Assembly (NCBI GenBank): GCA_940337035.1
Contig: OW679200.1
Location: 20,377,090 to 20,441,089 of the forward strand
From: Agriotes lineatus
Lineage: Eukaryota > Arthropoda > Insecta > Coleoptera > Elateridae
Direction: 5' to 3'
Length of the DNA stretch: 64,000 bases
In this document: positions 34,678 through 47,420 of the stretch, in pieces
Layout: the number at the start of each line of letters is the position of its first letter
Numbering within the stretch: the first letter of the stretch is position 1
Made by a program: the position numbers and the translations under genes
The notes under the pieces: generated by a model
Seen by the model: the letters and a program-made list of their open reading frames with translations, nothing else
What the model was told of the DNA's origin: nothing
The model's database searches: none

Positions 34678-37600
34678 ATGGAATAGAGAAAGAATGAATT
34701 AGAACATGCGGACCAATCCACAACGCAAACCGGATTAGAAGAGCTCAACCAGGAGCGGCTTATACTCCAAATAGGAGTGAAAGGCCTATAAAACGCTATA
34801 TAAAGATTGATATAACACCTGCAAAAATAAAAGAAAATCAATTAATATAATATAAATTGGTATCGACGGAAAGTTTCAAATATGTTTATAAAATTATAGA
34901 TAAATATTGATAACCTAAAAAAATTACTTTTGTCAAAATTTTAACTAGATTGATTAAAGTTGGTAATTAATAAATGTTCCTTCTAAAAAGGAGTGCCAAG
35001 AGAGGGATTAACAAATTCTTTATGTTTTGATAAATTCTTCCAGAATTAATGTAAAAACTAACAAAGTCTGGGTAAAATTTACTTAGAACATTGTTAAAAG
35101 TGATTATTAGTGCACGTTATCTACATTGAAGAACTGTCATTATAATTGGAGGACATCGACACAGAAGTTGTATAATCAAGCGAGTTCCAGGGGCAACTTC
35201 TAGCAGAGAAGATTGCAGACACGTGGCTACAAGTGAAAAACGCAAAGTAAGTCAATTAAAAATCATTTCTCAGTACTGAGCTACGAACAATATAAATGCA
35301 AAAGATAAAAAAGGCCTATAAAAATTTTGAATTCATTTAAGTTAGATTTATAAAGTAAGAGTGGTTTTGTAAACCTTAAGTTTAAACATTTACTTAGTTA
35401 TTGGAAGTGTCATCAATAACATTTGTTTAAATTGTCAAAGTACCAGCAACTTCAAAACAAACAATAACAATTACTTTTATATTAAAGTATTAGATAACAA
35501 ACATGATAATTGTCATTTAAAGGTTACAATTGATTACATCTAAATATTATCTTCTGAAATATTTTTATTTAATTTTTAAAAGTACACTGTAATAGACTGC
35601 AGTGTCTTGTCAAATATAATGCAACAGTTGCCCTGCAGATTAAGAGAACCTTGAGCTAGCCGAGTGAACAATTATATACAAGAAAATATCTACAACAAGG
35701 TAGGTTTTATGGTGATTAATCTTTTAAAGAATAAAAGGTACAGTTAGGTTTCAAAACAACTTTGTTCGTAGCAATATATATAATTTTACACCATGGATTA
35801 GAAATACCAAGAATTAAAGAAAAGATACCTACATGAAGCAAAACGTATCTATCAGATGAGGTTGAAAGTACATAACTATCTGAAATGCGACTTAAATGAT
35901 AGCAAAATGATACACAGATTACTTCTGCAACTTAGAAGTAACTCCCTCATCAATGGACTTTGTCAAGACCAATTTTAGTACTTTACTGATAATTTTACAT
36001 TTGTTTTGGATTGCTGCTCTCCTGATTTTTTTTAAATAGAGTACTTAATAGTTACATCCCGTATTTATTATGCAAGACTATTTGCCGAGCAAAATTTTTT
36101 CACATACACCTTTCCTTCTACATTCACTCTATTGCCTGTTTTTGATGTAAAAAAATGCTAAAAATTCTTAAATCTGTCAATTTATAAAATTTACTTGTTA
36201 GTTTGATGTGTGATAATACGCGGGTATTTGTATATGCGCAAATATTCGCTAATTACGTACTTGAGTGTCATTTGATAACATTTTAAAAATACAAATATTT
36301 AATTGGTGGAATTTTTCAAAGGAAAAATTACGAAAACGTCCTTGTGTTAGCACAATTGCTTCGGTCAAAATATACGAATTTACGGCGGATACTCGTTGAT
36401 TAACATGTCAATTAGCCACAGCAACTTTAAATATCAGCGTTTTTTAACAAACATCACATTAATATGCATGCTATCAAAAATGATTGAATGCAATTGTCGG
36501 ACCCTGTACAAATGACTGGAACTTGCGACCTTGCCATGTTATCTACATTTGCCCTCGATAAACGCACCAGACGTACCAAAAGGTTAAGCGAACCCCGCGT
36601 GGCTCCCACTGAATCTCTTAATATATCCTTATCTTTTGACCTACTTCTTGCCGCTGGCCCCCACTGCAGTCTATAAAGTGTCGAAAAGCTGAAGAGCCGC
36701 TTCTATTTGGCACCAATGCGCCCGTGAAAGCAATCAGCGCTTAGAGTACAGGTTATGTTAAGGTAGCCATGGCTCCTTATCTTCTTAGAGCGAGCTGTCA
36801 CTGCCTTGGAGATACCGATCTACAATACGAACTTCCCAAGTCGAGACGATGTAAATGAGAAAATACGACTGCTATTAATGAATGATATTTGCATTAAAGT
36901 AAAAACGCTTCTATAAATTATTTATCTTCTTCGATGTTGTTATAGACTCTTAACCAAATTAATTTTAATATCGTTAAGAGCTTCATTACCGCACTCTTTT
37001 TATATAAAAAAAAATACATTGAACCACAATTTATTGATGGAAGATAAAATATTGAACAATACACGTTTGTTTATGGCACTTACCGAGACTCGTTTCGTTA
37101 AGATGCTCATAATCAAACTTGTATCGTTAATAGCTATAACGGTTTTCTGAAAGAAGTACTTTGTTTTTCGTTATGTTCTTTATCTTTTCATAAAAATTTG
37201 CCTTTTTAAGTTATTAAACAAAATATTTTTGGTGCCGATTTAAAATTCAGCAACGGCATTAAAGGTGGAACTACGTATATAATGAAAAAATTGTTCCTCC
37301 CCCTTAATAAGAAGCTTATTTATTACAGAACGCCTTAAATCCTGTTAGCTGCTGCTCTAATTAATAAAAGCAAATTTATAGAAAATGTACTGAAAACTGC
37401 GTCTATGAAGTGAATGTGACACAAATCGTAATTATAAAGCACGCACTCTGTTTTAATGGTGGAATTAAACTCGTATGCAGTATTTAACCATGTTGGTTAT
37501 TAAGATCGCCGTGCTGGAATTACAGCAGTCTTACTTATAACAGGACGAAAACCTACTTTAAACCATTGCCGTTTTCAATAATTGGCAGTGCAGAATTAGC

Positions 37601-38552
37601 AAAATTTGCATGTAGGTTTCCAACAAATAAGTGCAGTATCAAACACCTGCTGTTCCAGGTCAATTTTGAACCTGTGCTTTCCACCTGACAAACGCCTTAA
37701 TGGACGTGCTGTACAGTTACACAAACGGCAAGAATCAGTATCAATGAATGGCAATTTATAATTACTGCTTATAAAAGTTCAGCGACCGAGGCACACAATG
37801 CTATTATTTACGATCCGATTTAATTAGTGCATTTACAGACTTGAGCGGCGACGGCAATAAAAACGTAGGCGACAAGAAAATACGCTTTAATAAGAAGTGG
37901 TTAAACTAGTTCGCCATATGAACTGCCGGGCTCTAGTTATATTACCAACTACTGATCTAGAAACGTGAAATATTATAGTTTTGATCTTGAAATCTCGATT
38001 TCCGAACCGCAATGTCGTATTCTAATTCTCCAGTCCCCTACTTGGACTTCGTTGCTGTGGAATAGTTACGTCGCAAACTGCAAGCTTTGTTCGTATGAAA
38101 AGGAATTATTTTAATAATATCCAAAATACCCCGCATATTTTCGCTTGTGGGTGGAATAAATGAGAATACAGTATAAAAACCTGCAATACTACAATAGGAA
38201 ATAACGGCAACATTTTCGTCGTCGTCAACCTTATTATTAATAAACAGTGGCATCGACCTCCATTCATTGATTGGGAATTGAATGCATTTTTTTGCAAATT
38301 AGATAAAGTTTCTTAAATTACTATTAGGAAGTTGACACCACATAAATACGAGCAAACCTAGTTAAGTAACAGCTCTGTGCATACCTTTACAATTCTAAAT
38401 GTTGGGGTTTACAAGATCGTTATAAAATCGATATTTTAAGTAAAGCGTAATAAATATTACATGTTTTTGTCGTAAAATACATAAGTTTTAAAGACCTTTA
38501 CACTCATAAAACTTCCACTTCACTGAAAAAATAACGATGGTCTGCCTAGTGT
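34678..38552. other. SH2D4 intron (part), no recognised gene
   Basis: Starts with the probable LINE 3' UTR. A short frame at 36488-36676 with somewhat higher GC shows no known domain. The rest is AT-rich, with nothing I can name. Confidence 0.35.
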
Positions 38553-39600
38553 AGCAGGCACACACAACATCCAGTGCGACAATAAATAACCCCCGCGAAA
38601 AAGGCTGAAGGATACAGTGCATAAATCCTGGAGGAGAAACTTCCGGTGGATCTGCTGATCGTCTTGTATCAGCAGGAAGTTCACTTGGAAATCGGCAAAG
38701 GGCGCCAGTGATCGACAAGTTATCGCAACGTGAAAAGACAACGTCCGCTAACACAGTGTCAGCACCCGCGGCTGACACAGCCCGGGCGTCGAAAACGCGC
38801 TGCAGAGATTCCGATCTCGCAGTCGAATATTTACCTAGAAATGGTCAAGACCATAAAACCCTCGAAGACGCAAAGACTTCGCTGGCGAAGAATGACGCAA
38901 GGCCGCATCACCCGGGTAGATGAGTCGGAAGGAAATAAATTCCTTCGCTGACGCAGAATCCTCGGAAACTCAATAATGGCAGTTAGCACTTTCGATGAAG
39001 GGGGATTCCAAACCAGCCAATAGACGAATCAAGGGGGCCATAAATCCTCCGCTGACGCAATCGGACAGAAGTAAATATAAACACGATTGGAGGAACGAAA
39101 CGGGTATTCTTAACGTGGTGGTTCACCGAGCTGTATCTTGACACCCGACTATTAGCACGCTAGTTATTAATATAATCCCTGAAACTTCTTTGTGGCGTGA
39201 ATTCATAATTCATATTCTTATATGGGTATTTCGCCACTCTGCAAATTAAAATATTAAATAACGAAAATATTAACAACGAACGTTTCGAGGGACAATCTGC
39301 CCTCGTTATCAACGAATAACAATTAAAACTAACAAGAAACTTATGTCAGAAAATTCATTGGAGGTTGGTCGTTTTTCCTTCCAGTGAAAAAAAGATAAGT
39401 TTCTTGTTAGTTTTAATTGTTATTCGTTGATAACGAGGGCAGATTGTCCCTCGAAACGTTCGTTGTTAATATTTTCGTTATTTAATATTTTAATTTGCAG
39501 AGTGACGAAATACCCATATAAGAATATGAACTAGTTATTAATCGCGCACTATATTTATATTTGTCCGTACTTGTGCATTCATTTGTAAATGTGGGAATTT
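38553..39600 (+). repeat. GC-richer dispersed repeat, copy A (interrupted)
   Basis: Shares a series of blocks in order with 52201-52805: CAATAAATAACC, GCGAAAAAG, TCGAAAACGCGCTGCAGAGATTCCG, AACCCTCGAAGACGC, GGGCCATAAATCC, CCGCTGACGCA, CACCGAGCT, TTGACRCCCG, and then CGCGCACTATATTTATATTTGT. Copy A is split between 39171 and 39531 by a foldback insertion. Open frames across it are short and not shared with the other copy, so it appears non-coding. The family type is unknown. Confidence 0.75.
39172..39530. mobile_element. Foldback element inserted with 12-bp target duplication
   Basis: CTAGTTATTAAT occurs at 39160-39171 and again at 39531-39542, directly flanking this 359-bp insert. About 135-bp arms (39209 to about 39352, and about 39392 to 39530) are near-perfect inverse copies around a loop of about 40 bases; landmarks are AACGAACGTTTCGAGGGACA and its complement. 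The first 37 bases lie outside the arms. No coding capacity. The other copy of the host repeat, near 52733, is uninterrupted at the matching place. Confidence 0.85.
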
Positions 39601-42230
39601 TATTAAATTTTACGTTATTCACAACGCATTTACTTGAGTGTAAACAAGCAATTTAACTAGTATCGCCATACTACTGATTGTATTGTCTCCATTTTACTTC
39701 TTTTCAGTACCGAAACAAAGAAGGTAATCTAAAAACTGTAACAGTTGTTATAGAAAACAATGGGTAGATTAAAAATTTTATGAAAATAATTGTATACTGA
39801 TAGTCAGTATGGCACAATTATTATTAATAAAAAAAAGTTTGTAATTAATAATATTTTTAAGTTGTTTTATTTTTGATCGTGGTTGTACATAATTCGGAAT
39901 TTTAGATCTCGTGATCTTTTCTTTCCCATCAAATAATATATATTCCTATTTGTGTTTTTTTCTTATTAAGTTAACATGGTTTAGCAATTAGAAAAAAAAT
40001 GTCATGGTTTAAAAAAATCAATCTGTTGATAATAATTTTAACAAAAGATAGATCACTTGAAAGGCAGAAACATATTCCCATTAAATGTACAAAGCTTTTC
40101 TATTCATACTGAAATTGTACCGCATTAAAAGTCTACGATTAATATTCACATTATCATCGTTCCCTTCCTATGCTGCACGTATAAACCACATCTTGGTACT
40201 AAATAATTCTACACACCTGCAGATATTATAAAATCAGTATTTATAGTCATGTCAGTGTTCGTGATGTTAATGAAAATTATGAGTACTATTAATATTAACA
40301 TCCTTCCTCTGCGCCACCAAGTAATAACAGGAAATGAAGAACTTGTTCAACGTGTATGTAGGTAAATACACAGCAACTAGCACTCTAGAAATTCAAATTA
40401 AACCTTTGTTTTTAAGGATGTTATGGTAATAGACTGAATTTTTGAAATATTTTTTCAGTTGATTCGCAATGGAATTTTAAAGATTGAAGCAGAAAAATTG
40501 CACCTGCAGTTTTAATTTCGCCAATGCAAGCTGCATTTGAACCCGTTATCCAACGCTAATATGGACTATTTCCAAGAAAAATAAAATAAATGTTTCTTTC
40601 TAAAATCTGTGCGAAAAACTAGGCTATTAGATCGGCGGATACTGGCATAGAGAATGACTGGAATTTAAATTGAAAATGGAGCTACCTACGTATAATCCGA
40701 AAAAGCAACAGTAGTTCATCCTCTCACGTTCCTAGGGCAAATATTTAGAGCACGAATTAAAATTCAATTAAAGTGTTGGAATTTTCGTAGACTTTGATAT
40801 CGAGGTAAAACGTCTTTAATGTGCAAACACGAAATACCAGTTACCAGTGGTGTATAAAAAGTATGGTTCTGCAATAAATGGAATTTTCTTTTAATTATAT
40901 AGATGCTTAAAATTAGTCAGACAAAATAGTTATTCTGAAGGAAATCGAAGCAAAGCTAACAGGACAAAAAGTTGAATAAAACCAATATAAAAAATCGTGC
41001 TACACCAGGTAGTAAGATGGCATAAAATAGCCAAATTGATTTTTGTCTTAAAAAACAAATACATTCTAAGCAAAATAAAACGTAAAAATAAATTAAACGT
41101 TTCAAACAAGTAACACCAATAGCAATAGTACCAAGTGTTTATAAAATACACAACAGTTTTCCATGCAAAAACTGCAGAGCAATGCACTTTCGATTTACCC
41201 GTTTTTTTATAGCAAACGTAGTCACTTTTCAGAATGTATCAGTACACAGCATGTGTGCATTTTTTGCACATTTCTACTATTTGATTATGTCCCCAATATG
41301 GAATAAAAATCGGTGGAACTGTTTTGATATTCAATATTATTATCTCATCTATTTTTTCGAAGTTAAAAAAATCAACATGATTGAATCTAAAAGTACTTAT
41401 GATGTTATTAGATACTATACTGGGTCAGTTTTCCTTTTAAAACATTTGCCCATAACATAGTTGCGAAAATCTACACAATTCTAGTTGCCTGAAATTAGAG
41501 ATCATTAGAGAATATATCTGATGAAGGACTACAACCTGTTAATAATTTGCCCGATGAAATAAAAGATTCCACTTCAACGATGTTGCTCAACTTGCTCAAG
41601 TATTGTCTGAGCTAGATAGCATTTTAACGAATTGAAATGTTTTCTTTTTAAACTGTCAACGTTACTGTTTTAATGTGTTTGTTTTAGTGTGTTGGATATG
41701 TTTTTGTATGTGTAAATATATGTAAAATAGCTTGCAGCTAAATAAAGCACTACTATTTCATTGAATTTAATTCAATAGTTACGCGTAGCTAGTAGTTCTG
41801 ATATATTTTATCAATATTGAACGTAGACACTACATAACTAGTCATTTTCTAGGAATTATATTTACAGTTATAATCGTAGATGCTCACAAAGCGGCCGCAT
41901 TGTTTACAAAGCTGTTTCCTGTTTATTTAGTTTTTATTATTATTGTTATTATGTACTTTTGCACTTAAATGATCGCTTTTACTTTTCCCTTTAATTTTGC
42001 GACGCTATAACAGTATATTACGCAACTAGTTTAGAAAAGTAAAGGTTTACTCAAGAAGTATGGCTGGTTTGAGTACGAGCGTTAGTGAGTACTTACAGTG
42101 CCATACGAGTTCTGTAAAAATGACACTAAATGTCAAACATAACCAAGATGAGCATAACTCGTTCCTCTGTACTAAAGCTCAATAAGCAGCTCCAGTTGAT
42201 GTTGATGTTATGCGTTTGGCAGTGAAGGGT
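39601..42230. other. SH2D4 intron (part), no recognised gene
   Basis: AT-rich. The + frame at 41182-41460 and the - frame at 40930-41187 are low-complexity. At 41525-41600 a segment reading LQPVNNLPDEIKDS looks like the extreme C-terminus of a LINE ORF, and AATAAAGCA at 41741 could be its 3' end; too short to call. Confidence 0.35.
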
Positions 42231-42982
42231 AATGTTGGTAGCACTGTAAGTCTATGTCAAATTCGAGGTTAGCAGGTTAGATTTTGCATCAGTGTGTGTC
42301 AAAACTGACGCAAAACCTAACCTGCTAAGATATGTTTTTTTATCGGACTTTTTCCACTGTCTAGGTTCTAGGGTGTATATTACACAACGTTTCGGGAGTT
42401 TTTGGTCTACTCTCGTCTTCAGGTGTTCCTAGTTAGTCCTGAGAAGGACTGATATTGTACGTCTTTATACGTACACTCGTGCCTACCCCGGGATTTGAAC
42501 CCAGGACCGCTGATCGCTCTGATTACTAGCCTGTCACCGATCTGGTGGCCTAGTGGTAAGGTACACTCGTGCCTACCCCGGGTTTTTAACCCAGGATCGC
42601 TGATCACTCTGATTACTAGCCTGTCACCGATCTGGTGGCCTAGTGGTAAAGGTACACTCGTGCCTACCCCGGGTTTTTAACCCAGGATCGCTGATCACTC
42701 TGATTACTAGCTTGTCACCTTTACCACTAGGCCACCAGATCGGTGACAGGCTAGTAATCAGAGCGATCAGCGGTCCTGGGTTCAAATCCCGGGGTAGGCA
42801 CAAGTGTACGTATAAAGACGTACAATATCAGTCAGGACTAACTAGGAACACCTGAAGACCCCTAGACAGTGGAAAAAGTCCGATAAAATACATATCACAA
42901 TAGACCACTGCCAAAAAATGACATTCAGAGAACAACTAACCTGCTAACCTCGAATTTCACATAGACTTGCAGTGCCACCAAC
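42231..42982. mobile_element. Nested palindromic element with tRNA-type boxes and 91-bp tandem repeats
   Basis: Outer inverted repeats near 42235-42280 and 42935-42978 carry ATTCGAGGTTAGCAGGTTAG. Inner arms (42329-42560 and 42716-42896) start with TATCGGACTTTTTCCACTGT. Inside, a unit of about 91 bp starting near 42470, 42561 and 42652 (last one partial) holds CTGGTGGCCTAGTGGTAA, like a Pol III A box, and on the opposite strand GGGTTCAAATCCCGGGGTAGGCA, like a B box. The boxes face opposite ways within one unit, so it is not a normal tRNA gene. No protein frame is convincing. Confidence 0.8.
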
Positions 42983-45900
42983 AATACATTTGAGCATTGC
43001 CAAATGTAAAACGATTCGCCGTTGCTATACCGTTGATATACAGAAAAGTACCACATTTCTAAACGATTTTGAATGCACGAGGATTGTTCAGTAGAAACAA
43101 ACGTCGTTTTTGCGACATATTTTTGGACCTCCTGATATCAAATGGTACAACGCTATGACACCAAATCTTAGTACTACCATCATTCTAAACCTTGACAGAA
43201 CATCTCCATACATTTTCATGAAAATTCGTTCGTTATTTTGCCACGATGTGTAGGTACATAAAAATTAATTTTCGATGTTTTACTCAATCATTTTGAAAGC
43301 TCTCGCCTTGCTCGGTCAACTATGATTTATATCGATGTCAATGTCGTTTTCAATATTCCTTATAGCATGATTTGATAAATTTTCTTTTGCAATACCTGCC
43401 CTTAAACAGTTTTAAAACTTTCCTGTAATGCTTATTTTTTTACTTAAATGATAGAGCTATCTTGTATTTTCTATGTTGTATTATTGTAAATTAGATTTAG
43501 CGTTGTATTTTAGTATAATTAAAAGTACGTAGAGCCGGTCTTACGCTGTGACCGACCGCACTGTAAATTATAATTTGCATGTGTGCCTCGATACATGTTA
43601 CTTTCAAGTCTACTCGCGAAATAAAATTTTCGGCGTAAGTGGATTTGGCAGTGAGTCGCAGGTGCGCCTTTAGTAAGGGCGAAAGTGCCTCTGGCTCCAG
43701 AGTGCCTTGTGCGGAAATCGCATACGTCGAAGTGAATACAAGCGGTTAAAAGGGCCTGGTAGTATTTAAATTGCTGCCTTTAATTTTGAGCGCGTCAAGT
43801 CAGAGTTAAGCTCCATTTATATAGTGTGCCGGTGGGTACACAATTTGCGAAGCAGCCCGCAATTTCGAGGTATCTACTGAAGCTGTCACTTCAATTTTTC
43901 GAGCGACGGCAAGTCCAGAGGTAGTCCAGAGTAGACTGGTCTTTCCCGAAAACATTGGGTGTGGTAGCTTTCCATGCATCACGCCATTCAAAGTTCGGAT
44001 GGCGCAATCCAGTGCAACTTCAAGGATTGGAAGGTAATTTCATACAAGGAAAGTTTTCGTTGAGCTGTGAACTTTAACAAGCGCAAAAAATGTGCCTTAC
44101 AAACAAATAATGGGTGTTCTAAAGACAATTATTTCACCGTTATTTTCAATCATGTTTACGTATTGTTAAAATATTCATCAGAGTAGCCACAAGCTATATC
44201 GCCCGTATATTGTTTTTAGGAACAACTGACTATTCTAAGCGTTAATCCTATTTTCTCTTCTCTTCCTTTTGATTTCATATGTATTTTAAAGTCAATATAT
44301 GTGAGTAAGCAACTTGGCTTTTCTTGTGTATGGTTTCAAGTCAGTTTCAGCCCGAGAACTCTACATGGGTGGACCAGCTTCCTGTTTTAGCAGATAGTGA
44401 TCTTTCGTAGCCACGAATTGGGGTATTTCAGGTTTCATGTTTACTGAGTTAGCAAGGTAAGCACAAAGGGCAAATAATTACTCAAATATTAAGGCGTATG
44501 AGACATCTTATTTAAATTCAATATATCCACGTGAGGGGCTAAATCTCACCTACCGTTACATTTTTTAAATAATTTTTTACTTGGAAAATGATCTTTCACC
44601 CTCAGCAATACGTAATGGTAAGTAAATGCGTAAATCAATTGATACATTTGGAAATGTGCTAATTAAGATAGGTCGATAAAAACTATTTCATTCAGTAAAT
44701 CGACTGAATTTATGTCCGAACGATTAGTTGCAAAATCTATCCATTTATTTTTCTGCGCGTGACGTCACACGGTCACGTATTCTCCGTATTCTCATTGGTT
44801 ACGGTGCTCTATCTTCGCCCATAACTTTAGAGCAAAACTCAAAATGTCGATTTTGAAAAAATCTAGCTGCCGCCCCCTACGCTCGCCGCCCTGGTGCCGT
44901 GCATGAAAACTTAAGACGCCCCTGATTATTATTATAAAGACATAGTTTCCATACTCTACTACTACTGAATACAATAATTGGGCGTGTCAGTTTTGTTGCT
45001 AATAATACATCAGTGTACCTACTAGAAGTTTTAGTTAAACAACTACGCTTTGGATTAAATGTTACAGATTATTTTTCAGATGGTAGTAACGATAATAACA
45101 ATCGAACCTTCGATACACGTTCGTCTGCTTGTTGAAACATTGAGTAGTTATTTTAAATTTACCACATGAATTATTAGTATGGTATTTAAATAAAATATTC
45201 GTTTCAATACATGATTCATCCATAAATTACCTGTTTTTAAGTAGATAGTCGAAATGTTGCCTCAAGGCAAAGTGAGTATTTTGTGTAAATCACTTATTGA
45301 TTTTTAAATTGATAAACAGTAATTTGTTAATGGATATCATGACTTATTTAAATCCCCGAATTTCATACCTAATTAGTTAATTTCAGTCTTATTATTAATT
45401 TTATTAAAAACTCATGGATTTTTTGCAAAACCTATAGTTAATAATAATTTCCAAACAAAAACATGTTATTGAACGCTAGGTAGAAGTAGCAGTTTTAAAA
45501 AGGCAGACATACAAGGCGACATTTTTGTTCTACCACGTCATGCAGTTTCGTAAATAAATAAATAAGATCCGGGATTCAAACTCTTATTTTAGTACTAGCA
45601 ACTTGAAATGACCGATATTACCTTTCACTTTATTGATAAAATGGGAACGCAGAAAAAGCAAATCAGACTCGTAAATCACCTAAGAAAACCCAAATAAACG
45701 GAAGTATTGGAAATTATTTAAATGCAATTTTATAATGTACCCGAGAGTGCATAGTTGGGAATATGAGAAAGTAGAAATCGAGAGTATCCGGTCAACTTTT
45801 GCTAATATTCCATTATTGGTCTATTAATTAAAGCAGAATCCAAGCTCCCTGGTAATTATTTAAATCCGCGTTTAAAAGAAACAAATTAAAGCCGACCTTG

Positions 45901-46439
45901 ATAGAGCCATTAGGAAGAACCCTACTAACAAGCTCATAAAAGTCTGCTTAATGCATAACTGTGTAGTACAATGTTATAAAAATCGTTTCATGGACAGAAC
46001 TGCAACGAGTCATTTGACCCCGGTTTAAAACGGGTTTATGCCAATTTTCGTGCTTTACATGTTTCTGTGTACTATATCATTTTAACAACGACGCAAAACT
46101 ACGTTCTACCGTCTGCAAACGTGTTTGTATTTACTTGGTTAGGGTCATTCGCTACAGCTAGAAATGGAACATTTTAAAAACCACTGAAATTTCATTCAAC
46201 ATTTAGACTGAATAATAAAATTAATAAATATTAAAAAATCAGCAAAGAGCTTTACTCAGAACTTCCTTCGCAAATGGCAGTTTTGAAACTGCAGATTTTG
46301 ACAATATCAAAGGAGAAACACGAATTTAATTGTTTAAGGTGTCCCTAAGCTCTGTGCAAAATATTACTTTTATTTAACTAACTAGTGAATCAACCGAGCT
46401 ACGCTTCGCTTCGCTAATTGCACAATTTAATTAAATTAA
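42983..46439. other. SH2D4 intron (part), no recognised gene
   Basis: A GC-richer stretch at 43520-44040 has no recognisable ORF. A TGACGTCA palindrome lies at 44760-44767. At 44840-44927 a GC-rich patch ends in AAGACGCCCCTG, resembling one end of a hAT-type element whose other end I did not find. At 45565 a GGGATTCAAACTC motif resembles an isolated inverse B box. Confidence 0.35.
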
Positions 46440-47420
46440 ATATAATTTCATTTTACTTTACTTTTTTCGTACTTTTTTTAAAATAAAAACTGGCCTACAA
46501 TCAATGTCTAAAAATGAGCAACATTTTCGAGTTAAAACAAAACTAGACAGAATTTTGAACTTAACATTATTACGCACAACGATTGCCACTCCGCCCGTAT
46601 GCCGATTTACGGAATTACAAAGAATGGTAACATAATCCTGAAAACTTATTTCACAGTCTTCAATATTCTCTGTGATCCTGGTTTCACTTAAAAACACGAT
46701 AGCTGGACGTCTGTCTTCAATTAAAACTTCAATTTCCTCCATATGTTTTAGCATACTTTGTGCATTTGAATAGATAATTTCAGTATTTGGTTTTGCTATT
46801 CTAAAAAAATCTATGTTACTTCTAGTTTACGTTTGTAAAGTGGACAGTCAAAGCTCCATGCAAAATGACCTACATCTAGATTAATTTTAAGTTTTTCTTT
46901 AGCATTACAGCAGTTCACACATTTCTTTTCTTCGTCGTTCGCCTTACATTCATTCAAAAGATGAGAACCTGCACATTTTGGGCATGTTATCTTCGATTTA
47001 CATTGACTCGCTTTATGGTTGAATCCATTACATGAAAAACACCTCGTTACTTCAACTGCAGCATAAACTGTACACCTATCCCAGCCGATATTAATTTTTT
47101 CTTCTTCCATAATTACACGATATGCATATGCATTTACTTCCGCAATTACTGTATAATTTTTTATGTTGTTTTTGGTTGTGGTTTCCTTAATATGTACAAC
47201 TTTTATGGATGGTTCCTGTGATTCCAAAAAACTATTTTGGGATATTATGTTCTCCTCTATCGTTTCCATTGCCAATTTGCAATTTTTACTCTAGGTAATT
47301 TCTTCTTTGGGATTGTAACTCCATAGTTCACTCCAAGATTAGTTTCGGCTTTTTTTGAAAAATAACTGACGCAATCTTAAATTAAAGTGAGCTTTGGTTA
47401 AAATTATATACTTCCAGTTC
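46440..47420 (-). pseudogene. LINE fragment: ORF1 zinc knuckles and start of ORF2 endonuclease
   Basis: On the - strand, 47275-46811 encodes the end of an ORF1 (gag-like) protein with three zinc knuckles: CFSCNGFNHKASQC, CPKCAGSHLLNEC, and CVNC followed by a distant H and C. In an overlapping frame, ORF2 begins (IIYSNAQSMLKHMEEIEVLI, FLSETRI, TGGVAIVVR), the start of an APE-type endonuclease, and ends at 46458 without the catalytic remainder or RT. Upstream, GVTIPKKKLPRVKI in another frame extends ORF1 to about 47400. Both ends are missing, so only the ORF1/ORF2 junction survives. Architecture fits the jockey/I/R1 group. Confidence 0.85.

Noticed and set aside
41182..41460. 92-codon + frame
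   Set aside because: Low-complexity AT-rich sequence with no domain or codon pattern.
41525..41760. LINE C-terminus like LPDEIKDS followed by AATAAA
   Set aside because: Too short and isolated to support an element.
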